From Hippasteria phrygiana (Eukaryota > Echinodermata > Asteroidea > Valvatida > Goniasteridae): DNA of 64,000 nucleotides. The notes beneath the pieces are model-generated. The model did not search any database, was not told where the DNA came from, and was given only the letters and a program-made list of their open reading frames with translations. Made by a program: the position numbers and the translations under genes. The stretch spans positions 2,852,001-2,916,000 of the forward strand of contig JAZGUH010000087.1 in assembly GCA_037893225.1 (NCBI GenBank). Direction: 5' to 3'. Of the stretch, positions 53,933-64,000 are shown in pieces (position 1 is the first letter of the stretch; the number at the start of each line of letters is the position of its first letter).

Positions 53933-56481
53933 GGAAAGAAAATAAACATTGCGAGGTTTGAATTTTCTCCACAAGTTTTAACTCTAAGAAGCCGCCGGTG
54001 ATTGCAACATGTAGCGCCAGATCTAAGCTATCCATACATGTCAAAATTACTGAATTTGGTTGATATTTTATGCAATTATGAATGAGTAGAGCAAGTCCAT
54101 ACCCCAGGGAATTTGACAGGCATGGAGCAATAAATAGAAGGTAATATGCACACAGATGTTGGCCGGAAAGAAAATAAACATTGCGAGGTTTGAATTTTCT
54201 CCACAAGTGTTAACTCTAAGAAGCCGCCGATAATTGCAACATGTAGCGCCAGATCTAAGCTATCCATACATGTCAAAATTACTGAATTTGGTTGATATTT
54301 CATGCAATTATGAATGAGTAAAGCAAGTCCATACCCCAGGGAATTTGACATGCATGGAGCAATAAATAGACGGTAACATGTACACAGATGTTGGCCGGAA
54401 AGAAAATAAACATTGCGAGGTTTGAATTTTCTCCACAAGTTTTAACTCTAGGAAGCCGCCGATAATTGCAACATGTAGCGCCAGATCTAAGCTATCCATA
54501 CATGTCAAAATTACTGAATTTGGTTGATATTTCATGCAATTATGAATGAGTAAAGCAAGTCATACCCTAGGGAATTTGACAGGCATGGAGCAATAAATAG
54601 AAGGTAATATGCACACAGATGTTGGCCGGAAAGAAAATAAACATTGCGAGGTTTGAATTTTCTCCACAAGTTTTAACTCTAAGAAGCCGCCGATAATTGC
54701 AACATGTAGCGCCAGATCTAAGCTATCCATACATGTCAAAATTACTGAATTTGGTTGATATTTCATGCAATTATGAATGAGTAAAGCAAGTCCATACCCC
54801 AGGGAATTTGACATGCATGGAGCAATAAATAGACGGTAACATGTACACAGATGTTGGCCGGAAAGAAAATAAACATTGCGAGGTTTGAATTTTCTCCACA
54901 AGTTTTAACTCTAAGAAGCCGCCGATAATTGCAACATGTAGCGCCAGATCTAAGCTATCCATACATGTCAAAATTACTGAATTTGGTTGATATTTCATGC
55001 AATTATGAATGAGTAAAGCAAGTCATACCCTAGGGAATTTGACAGGCATGGAGCAATAAATAGACGGTAATATGTACACAGATGTTGGCCGGAAAGAAAA
55101 TAAACATTGCGAGGTTTGAATTTTCTCCACAAGTTTTAACTCTAAGAAGCCGCCGATAATTGCAACATGTAGCGCCAGATCTAAGCTATCCATACATGTC
55201 AAAATTACTGAATTTGGTTGATATTTTATGCAATTATGAATGAGTAGAGCAAGTCCATACCCCAGGGAATTTGACAGGCATGGAGCAATAAATAGAAGGT
55301 AATATGCACACAGATGTTGGCCGGAAAGAAAATAAACATTGCGAGGTTTGAATTTTCTCCACAAGTGTTAACTCTAAGAAGCCGCCGATAATTGCAACAT
55401 GTAGCGCCAGATCTAAGCTATCCATACATGTCAAAATTACTGAATTTGGTTGATATTTCATGCAATTATGAATGAGTAAAGCAAGTCCATACCCCAGGGA
55501 ATTTGACATGCATGGAGCAATAAATAGAAGGTAACATGTACACAGATGTTGGCCGGAAAGAAAATAAACATTGCGAGGTTTGAATTTTCTCCACAAGTTT
55601 TAACTCTAAGAAGCCGCCGGTGATTGCAACATGTAGCGCCAGATCTAAGCTATCCATACATGTCAAAATTACTGAATTTGGTTGATATTTTATGCAATTA
55701 TGAATGAGTAGAGCAAGTCCATACCCCAGGGAATTTGACAGGCATGGAGCAATAAATAGAAGGTAATATGCACACAGATGTTGGCCGGAAAGAAAATAAA
55801 CATTGCGAGGTTTGAATTTTCTCCACAAGTGTTAACTCTAAGAAGCCGCCGATAATTGCAACATGTAGCGCCAGATCTAAGCTATCCATACATGTCAAAA
55901 TTACTGAATTTGGTTGATATTTCATGCAATTATGAATGAGTAAAGCAAGTCCATACCCCAGGGAATTTGACATGCATGGAGCAATAAATAGACGGTAACA
56001 TGTACACAGATGTTGGCCGGAAAGAAAATAAACATTGCGAGGTTTGAATTTTCTCCACAAGTTTTAACTCTAGGAAGCCGCCGATAATTGCAACATGTAG
56101 CGCCAGATCTAAGCTATCCATACATGTCAAAATTACTGAATTTGGTTGATATTTCATGCAATTATGAATGAGTAAAGCAAGTCATACCCTAGGGAATTTG
56201 ACAGGCATGGAGCAATAAATAGAAGGTAATATGCACACAGATGTTGGCCGGAAAGAAAATAAACATTGCGAGGTTTGAATTTTCTCCACAAGTGTTAACT
56301 CTAAGAAGCCGCCGATAATTGCAACATGTAGCGCCAGATCTAAGCTATCCATACATGTCAAAATTACTGAATTTGGTTGATATTTCATGCAATTATGAAT
56401 GAGTAAAGCAAGTCCATACCCCAGGGAATTTGACATGCATGGAGCAATAAATAGACGGTAACATGTACACAGATGTTGGCC
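53238..56481 (+). repeat. Tandem pair of 7-monomer units (1,622 bases each)
   Basis: The units 53238-54859 and 54860-56481 read F-like(55A), L, C(206A), L2, C, F-like(206A, 216C), C-like. They match at an offset of 1,622 bases. The seventh monomer differs between copies: position 45 is T at 54628 and G at 56250. L2 copies are at 53933 and 55555 and are the last two in the window. Confidence 0.85.
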
Positions 56482-59400
56482 GGAAAGAAAATAAACATTG
56501 CGAGGTTTGAATTTTCTCCACAAGTTTTAACTCTAGGAAGCCGCCGATAATTGCAACAATTAGCGCCAGATCTAAGCTATCCATACATGTCAAAATTACT
56601 GCATTTGGTTGATATTTCATGCAATTATGAATGAGTAGAGCAAGTCCATACCCCAGGGAATTTGACAGGCATGGAGCAATAAATAGAAGGTAATATGCAC
56701 ACAGATGTTGGCCGGAAAGAAAATAAACATTGCGAGGTTTGAATTTTCTCCACAAGTTTTAACTCTAAGAAGCCGCCGATGATTGCAACATGTAGCGCCA
56801 GATCTAAGCTATCCATACATGTCAAAATTACTGAATTTGGTTAATATTTCATGCAATTATGAATGAGTAAAGCAAGTCATACCCTAGGGAATTTGACAGG
56901 CATGGAGCAATAAATAGAAGGTAATATGCACACAGATGTTGGCCGGAAAGAAAATAAACATTGCGAGGTTTGAATTTTCTCCACAAGTGTTAACTCTAAG
57001 AAGCCGCCGATAATTGCAACATGTAGCGCCAGATCTAAGCTATCCATACATGTCAAAATTACTGAATTTGGTTGATATTTCATGCAATTATGAATGAGTA
57101 AAGCAAGTCCATACCCCAGGGAATTTGACATGCATGGAGCAATAAATAGACGGTAACATGTACACAGATGTTGGCCGGAAAGAAAATAAACATTGCGAGG
57201 TTTGAATTTTCTCCACAAGTTTTAACTCTAGGAAGCCGCCGATAATTGCAACATGTAGCGCCAGATCTAAGCTATCCATACATGTCAAAATTACTGAATT
57301 TGGTTGATATTTCATGCAATTATGAATGAGTAAAGCAAGTCATACCCTAGGGAATTTGACAGGCATGGAGCAATAAATAGACGGTAATATGTACACAGAT
57401 GTTGGCCGGAAAGAAAATAAACATTGCGAGGTTTGAATTTTCTCCACAAGTTTTAACTCTAAGAAGCCGCCGATAATTGCAACATGTAGCGCCAGATCTA
57501 AGCTATCCATACATGTCAAAATTACTGCATTTGGTTGATATTTCATGCAATTATGAATGAGTAGAGCAAGTCCATACCCCAGGGAATTTGACAGGCATGG
57601 AGCAATACATAGACGGTAATATGCACACAGATGTTGGCCGGAAAGAAAATAAACATTGCGAGGTTTGAATTTTCTCCACAAGTTTTAACTCTAAGAAGCC
57701 GCCGATGATTGCAACATGTAGCGCCAGATCTAAGCTATCCATACATGTCAAAATTACTGTATTTGGTTTATATTTCATGCAATTATGAATGAGTAAAGCA
57801 AGTCATACCCTAGGGAATTTGACAGGCATGGAGCAATAAATAGAAGGTAATATGCACACAGATGTTGGCCGGAAAGAAAATAAACATTGCGAGGTTTGAA
57901 TTTTCTCCACAAGTTTTAACTCTAGGAAGCCGCCGATAATTGCAACAATTAGCGCCAGATCTAAGCTATCCATACATGTCAAAATTACTGAATTTGGTTG
58001 ATATTTCATGCAATTATGAATGAGTAAAGCAAGTCATACCCTAGGGAATTTGACAGGCATGGAGCAATAAATAGACGGTAATATGTACACAGATGTTGGC
58101 CGGAAAGAAAATAAACATTGCGAGGTTTGAATTTTCTCCACAAGTTTTAACTCTAAGAAGCCGCCGATGATTGCAACATGTAGCGCCAGATCTAAGCTAT
58201 CCATACATGTCAAAATTACTGCATTTGGTTGATATTTCATGCAATTATGAATGAGTAGAGCAAGTCCATACCCCAGGGAATTTGACAGGCATGGAGCAAT
58301 AAATAGAAGGTAATATGCACACAGATGTTGGCCGGAAAGAAAATAAACATTGCGAGGTTTGAATTTTCTCCACAAGTGTTAACTCTAAGAAGCCGCCGAT
58401 AATTGCAACATGTAGCGCCAGATCTAAGCTATCCATACATGTCAAAATTACTGAATTTGGTTGATATTTCATGCAATTATGAATGAGTAAAGCAAGTCAT
58501 ACCCTAGGGAATTTGACAGGCATGGAGCAATAAATAGAAGGTAATATGCACACAGATGTTGGCCGGAAAGAAAATAAACATTGCGAGGTTTGAATTTTCT
58601 CCACAAGTGTTAACTCTAAGAAGCCGCCGATAATTGCAACATGTAGCGCCAGATCTAAGCTATCCATACATGTCAAAATTACTGCATTTGGTTGATATTT
58701 CATGCAATTATGAATGAGTAGAGCAAGTCCATACCCCAGGGAATTTGACAGGCATGGAGCAATAAATAGAAGGTAATATGCACACAGATGTTGGCCGGAA
58801 AGAAAATAAACATTGCGAGGTTTGAATTTTCTCCACAAGTTTTAACTCTAAGAAGCCGCCGATGATTGCAACATGTAGCGCCAGATCTAAGCTATCCATA
58901 CATGTCAAAATTACTGAATTTGGTTAATATTTCATGCAATTATGAATGAGTAAAGCAAGTCATACCCTAGGGAATTTGACAGGCATGGAGCAATAAATAG
59001 AAGGTAATATGCACACAGATGTTGGCCGGAAAGAAAATAAACATTGCGAGGTTTGAATTTTCTCCACAAGTGTTAACTCTAAGAAGCCGCCGATAATTGC
59101 AACATGTAGCGCCAGATCTAAGCTATCCATACATGTCAAAATTACTGAATTTGGTTGATATTTCATGCAATTATGAATGAGTAAAGCAAGTCCATACCCC
59201 AGGGAATTTGACATGCATGGAGCAATAAATAGACGGTAACATGTACACAGATGTTGGCCGGAAAGAAAATAAACATTGCGAGGTTTGAATTTTCTCCACA
59301 AGTTTTAACTCTAGGAAGCCGCCGATAATTGCAACATGTAGCGCCAGATCTAAGCTATCCATACATGTCAACATTACTGAATTTGGTTGATATTTCATGC

Positions 59401-60879
59401 AATTATGAATGAGTAAAGCAAGTCATACCCTAGGGAATTTGACAGGCATGGAGCAATAAATAGACGGTAATATGTACACAGATGTTGGCCGGAAAGAAAA
59501 TAAACATTGCGAGGTTTGAATTTTCTCCACAAGTTTTAACTCTAAGAAGCCGCCGATAATTGCAACATGTAGCGCCAGATCTAAGCTATCCATACATGTC
59601 AAAATTACTGCATTTGGTTGATATTTCATGCAATTATGAATGAGTAGAGCAAGTCCATACCCCAGGGAATTTGACAGGCATGGAGCAATAAATAGAAGGT
59701 AATATGCACACAGATGTTGGCCGGAAAGAAAATAAACATTGCGAGGTTTGAATTTTCTCCACAAGTTTTAACTCTAAGAAGCCGCCGATGATTGCAACAT
59801 GTAGCGCCAGATCTAAGCTATCCATACATGTCAAAATTACTGTATTTGGTTGATATTTCATGCAATTATGAATGAGTAAAGCAAGTCATACCCTAGGGAA
59901 TTTGACAGGCATGGAGCAATAAATAGAAGGTAATATGCACACAGATGTTGGCCGGAAAGAAAATAAACATTGCGAGGTTTGAATTTTCTCCACAAGTTTT
60001 AACTCTAGGAAGCCGCCGATAATTGCAACAATTAGCGCCAGATCTAAGCTATCCATACATGTCAAAATTACTGAATTTGGTTGATATTTCATGCAATTAT
60101 GAATGAGTAAAGCAAGTCATACCCTAGGGAATTTGACAGGCATGGAGCAATAAATAGACGGTAATATGTACACAGATGTTGGCCGGAAAGAAAATAAACA
60201 TTGCGAGGTTTGAATTTTCTCCACAAGTTTTAACTCTAAGAAGCCGCCGATGATTGCAACATGTAGCGCCAGATCTAAGCTATCCATACATGTCAAAATT
60301 ACTGCATTTGGTTGATATTTCATGCAATTATGAATGAGTAGAGCAAGTCCATACCCCAGGGAATTTGACAGGCATGGAGCAATAAATAGAAGGTAATATG
60401 CACACAGATGTTGGCCGGAAAGAAAATAAACATTGCGAGGTTTGAATTTTCTCCACAAGTGTTAACTCTAAGAAGCCGCCGATAATTGCAACATGTAGCG
60501 CCAGATCTAAGCTATCCATACATGTCAAAATTACTGAATTTGGTTGATATTTCATGCAATTATGAATGAGTAAAGCAAGTCATACCCTAGGGAATTTGAC
60601 AGGCATGGAGCAATAAATAGAAGGTAATATGCACACAGATGTTGGCCGGAAAGAAAATAAACATTGCGAGGTTTGAATTTTCTCCACAAGTGTTAACTCT
60701 AAGAAGCCGCCGATAATTGCAACATGTAGCGCCAGATCTAAGCTATCCATACATGTCAAAATTACTGAATTTGGTTGATATTTCATGCAATTATGAATGA
60801 GTAAAGCAAGTCCATACCCCAGGGAATTTGACATGCATGGAGCAATACATAGACGGTAACATGTACACAGATGTTGGCC
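56482..60879 (+). repeat. 9-monomer tandem duplication (2,083 bases) with core hexamer
   Basis: After an I/G hybrid at 56482, the order E(130A), C, F, G, H, I, J, B(45G), then a G-type or C-type monomer runs 56714-58796 and again 58797-60879. Both E copies carry GGTTAATATT. Core hexamers C-F-G-H-I-J lie at 56945-58333 and 59028-60416. In the second copy H lacks its 130T (GGTTGAT restored), F has AACATT (59372), and the ninth monomer (60648) is C-type where the first copy (58565) is G-type. AATACATAG (position 200C) first appears at 57607. Confidence 0.82.
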
Positions 60880-63800
60880 GGAAAGAAAATAAACATTGCG
60901 AGGTTTGAATTTTCTCCACAAGTTTTAACTCTAGGAAGCCGCCGATAATTGCAACATGTAGCGCCAGATCTAAGCTATCCATACATGTCAAAATTACTGA
61001 ATTTGGTTGATATTTCATGCAATTATGAATGAGTAAAGCAAGTCATACCCTAGGGAATTTGACAGGCATGGAGCAATAAATAGACGGTAATATGTACACA
61101 GATGTTGGCCGGAAAGAAAATAAACATTGCGAGGTTTGAATTTTCTCCACAAATTTTAACTCTAGGAAGCCGCCGATAATTGCAACAATTAGCGCCAGAT
61201 CTAAGCTATCCATACATGTCAAAATTACTGCATTTGGTTGATATTTCATGCAATTATGAATGAGTAGAGCAAGTCCATACCCAAGGGAATTTGACAGGCA
61301 TGGAGCAATAAATAGAAGGTAATATGCACACAGATGTTGGCCGGAAAGAAAATAAACATTGCGAGGTTTGAATTTTCTCCACAAGTTTTAACTCTAAGAA
61401 GCCGCCGATGATTGCAACATGTAGCGCCAGATCTAAGCTATCCATACATGTCAAAATTACTGAATTTGGTTGATATTTCATGCAATTATGAATGAGTAAA
61501 GCAAGTCCATACCCCAGGGAATTTGACATGCATGGAGCAATAAATAGACGGTAACATGTACACAGATGTTGGCCGGAAAGAAAATAAACATTGCGAGGTT
61601 TGAATTTTCTCCACAAGTTTTAACTCTAGGAAGCCGCCGATAATTGCAACATGTAGCGCCAGATCTAAGCTATCCATACATGTCAAAATTACTGAATTTG
61701 GTTGATATTTCATGCAATTATGAATGAGTAAAGCAAGTCATACCCCAGGGAATTTGACAGGCATGGAGCAATAAATAGACGGTAATATGTACACAGATGT
61801 TGGCCGGAAAGAAAATAAACATTGCGAGGTTTGAATTTTCTCCACAAGTTTTAACTCTAAGAAGCCGCCGATAATTGCAACATGTAGCGCCAGATCTAAG
61901 CTATCCATACATGTCAAAATTACTGAATTTGGTTGATATTTCATGCAATTATGAATGAGTAAAGCAAGTCATACCCTAGGGAATTTGACAGGCATGGAGC
62001 AATAAATAGAAGGTAATATGCACACAGATGTTGGCCGGAAAGAAAATAAACATTGCGAGGTTTGAATTTTCTCCACAAGTGTTAACTCTAAGAAGCCGCC
62101 GATAATTGCAACATGTAGCGCCAGATCTAAGCTATCCATACATGTCAAAATTACTGAATTTGGTTGATATTTCATGCAATTATGAATGAGTAAAGCAAGT
62201 CCATACCCCAGGGAATTTGACATGCATGGAGCAATACATAGACGGTAATATGTACACAGATGTTGGCCGGAAAGAAAATAAACATTGCGAGGTTTGAATT
62301 TTCTCCACAAGTTTTAACTCTAGGAAGCCGCCGATAATTGCAACATGTAGCGCCAGATCTAAGCTATCCATACATGTCAAAATTACTGAATTTGGTTGAT
62401 ATTTCATGCAATTATGAATGAGTAAAGCAAGTCCATACCCCAGGGAATTTGACATGCATGGAGCAATAAATAGACGGTAACATGTACACAGATGTTGGCC
62501 GGAAAGAAAATAAACATTGCGAGGTTTGAATTTTCTCCACAAGTTTTAACTCTAGGAAGCCGCCGATAATTGCAACATGTAGCGCCAGATCTAAGCTATC
62601 CATACATGTCAAAATTACTGAATTTGGTTGATATTTCATGCAATTATGAATGAGTAAAGCAAGTCATACCCTAGGGAATTTGACAGGCATGGAGCAATAA
62701 ATAGACGGTAATATGTACACAGATGTTGGCCGGAAAGAAAATAAACATTGCGAGGTTTGAATTTTCTCCACAAGTTTTAACTCTAAGAAGCCGCCGATAA
62801 TTGCAACATGTAGCGCCAGATCTAAGCTATCCATACATGTCAAAATTACTGCATTTGGTTAATATTTCATGCAATTATGAATGAGTAGAGCAAGTCCATA
62901 CCCCAGGGAATTTGACAGGCATGGAGCAATAAATAGAAGGTAATATGCACACAGATGTTGGCCGGAAAGAAAATAAACATTGCGAGGTTTGAATTTTCTC
63001 CACAAGTTTTAACTCTAAGAAGCCGCCGATGATTGCAACATGTAGCGCCAGATCTAAGCTATCCATACATGTCAAAATTACTGTATTTGGTTGATATTTC
63101 ATGCAATTATGAATGAGTAAAGCAAGTCATACCCTAGGGAATTTGACAGGCATGGAGCAATAAATAGAAGGTAATATGCACACAGATGTTGGCCGGAAAG
63201 AAAATAAACATTGCGAGGTTTGAATTTTCTCCACAAGTTTTAACTCTAGGAAGCCGCCGATAATTGCAACATGTAGCGCCAGATCTAAGCTATCCATACA
63301 TGTCAAAATTACTGAATTTGGTTGATATTTCATGCAATTATGAATGAGTAAAGCAAGTCATACCCTAGGGAATTTGACAGGCATGGAGCAATAAATAGAC
63401 GGTAACATGTACACAGATGTTGGCCGGAAAGAAAATAAACATTGCGAGGTTTGAATTTTCTCCACAAGTTTTAACTCTAGGAAGCCGCCGATAATTGCAA
63501 CATGTAGCGCCAGATCTAAGCTATCCATACATGTCAACATTACTGAATTTGGTTGATATTTCATGCAATTATGAATGAGTAAAGCAAGTCATACCCTAGG
63601 GAATTTGACAGGCATGGAGCAATAAATAGACGGTAATATGTACACAGATGTTGGCCGGAAAGAAAATAAACATTGCGAGGTTTGAATTTTCTCCACAAGT
63701 TTTAACTCTAAGAAGCCGCCGATAATTGCAACATGTAGCGCCAGATCTAAGCTATCCATACATGTCAAAATTACTGCATTTGGTTGATATTTCATGCAAT

Positions 63801-63888
63801 TATGAATGAGTAGAGCAAGTCCATACCCCAGGGAATTTGACAGGCATGGAGCAATAAATAGAAGGTAATATGCACACAGATGTTGGCC
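60880..63888 (+). repeat. Less ordered terminal stretch, 13 monomers
   Basis: Monomers start at 60880, 61111, 61343, 61575, 61806, 62037, 62269, 62501, 62732, 62964, 63195, 63426 and 63657. They read roughly F, I/G hybrid, E/K hybrid, F(172C), B, C(200C), F/K hybrid, F, G(130A), H-like without 130T, F(212C), F(113C), G. I see no complete core hexamer and no tandem higher-order period. Private changes include AAATTTTAAC (61153) and CCCAAGGG (61283). Confidence 0.78.
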
Positions 63889-64000
63889 GGAAAGAAAATA
63901 AACATTGCGAGGTTTGAATTTTCTCCACAAGTTTTAACTCTAAGAAGCCGCCGATGATTGCAACATGTAGCGCCAGATCTAAGCTATCCATACATGTCAA
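63889..64000 (+). repeat. Partial monomer cut by the window edge
   Basis: The first 112 positions of a monomer with 68G (GATGATT) and 78T, compatible with class E, H or J. The discriminating site at 121 lies outside the window. The array clearly continues beyond. Confidence 0.95.

Larger units (their letters stand above)
1..64000 (+). repeat. Satellite DNA array, 231/232-base monomer, 276 complete copies plus one partial
   Basis: Every base belongs to a head-to-tail repeat whose landmark GGAAAGAAAATAAAC recurs at 1, 232, 463, 695, 927, 1158 and so on to 63889. Spacing is always 231 bases (CAAGTCATACC form) or 232 bases (CAAGTCCATACC form), apart from two monomers that each lost one G near 23504 and 35076. 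No inverted monomer, insertion, unique spacer or transposon fragment was seen. The base count gives 276 complete monomers, of which about 134 carry the extra C. The reference monomer is about 37% G+C. Size, homogeneity and nested order are typical of eukaryotic centromeric or heterochromatic satellites; that location is inference. The strand is arbitrary. Confidence 0.98.

Noticed and set aside
1..64000. Hundreds of overlapping minus-strand open frames of 60-120 residues, one or two per monomer
   Set aside because: They are a by-product of a repeat whose minus strand has few stops; the same peptide recurs in shifted frames because 231 keeps and 232 breaks the frame. Most end at the TGA inside GGTATGA of the next 231-base monomer. 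Five B monomers (39227, 43394, 46403, 50570, 52422) have TTG changed to TAG, and two carry one-base losses, with no sign of correction. No recognisable domain, start context or selection on codon position.
1..64000. CRISPR array
   Set aside because: There are no short repeats separated by unique spacers; the whole 231-base unit is repeated and no cas gene is present.
1..64000. Ribosomal DNA spacer or transposon-derived tandem repeat
   Set aside because: No rRNA coding sequence, long terminal repeat, terminal inverted repeat, target-site duplication or transposase-like frame is seen anywhere in the window.

Overview
The whole 64,000-base window is one uninterrupted tandem satellite-DNA array. 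It holds no gene, RNA gene, mobile element or unique sequence that I can support. The unit is a 231-base monomer, or 232 bases when one extra C is present. Counting register from the GGAAAGAAAA at base 1, there are 276 complete monomers head-to-tail in one orientation (1-63888) and a 112-base partial monomer at the right edge (63889-64000). The array enters and leaves the window, so neither end is seen. The monomer is about 37% G+C and carries a BglII site (AGATCT, monomer positions 87-92). An array of this size, homogeneity and higher-order structure points to a eukaryotic chromosome, most plausibly centromeric, pericentromeric or other constitutive heterochromatin. I do not recognise the monomer and cannot name the species.

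Monomers fall into about a dozen classes that share linked diagnostic bases. Positions are counted in the class B monomer 232-462. B = reference; A = 55G 68G 78C/T 121T 137A 157G 172C; C = 45G, extra C, 172C 186T 206C 212C 216T; D = 55G 78A 79T 157G, extra C, 172C 206C; E = 68G; F = 55G 206C 216T; G = 121C 157G, extra C, 172C; H = 68G 121T 130T; I = 55G 78A 79T 206C 216T; J = G plus 68G; K = 55G 78A 79T, extra C, 172C 186T 206C 212C 216T; L = 137T 157G, extra C, 172C; L2 = L plus 66G 68G. Classes differ from each other at only about 1-6% of positions. Their order is strongly non-random and makes a nested higher-order repeat (HOR).

Layout. 1-8103: 13-, 10- and 12-monomer versions of A-B-C-D-E-C-F-G-H-I-J-C-K. 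8104-14583: short A-headed units of 3-6 monomers. 14584-34488: mixed units, including a 14-monomer block (3,240 bases) present in tandem at 28240-34719 and once more at 19908. 34489-38885: a 19-monomer unit containing the doubled core hexamer C-F-G-H-I-L2. 38886-53237: 18-, 13-, 18- and 8-monomer versions of one right-hand HOR, then the start of another. 53238-56481: two 7-monomer (1,622-base) repeats. 56482-60879: a 9-monomer (2,083-base) tandem duplication. 60880-64000: less ordered monomers. Class A, which heads nearly every unit on the left, is not seen after 52311.

The core hexamer C-F-G-H-I-(J or L2), 1,389 bases, recurs from left to right and looks like the backbone from which the longer units arose by in-register unequal exchange. 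All statements rest on reading the sequence by eye. Class assignments and identities should be confirmed by aligning all extracted monomers.
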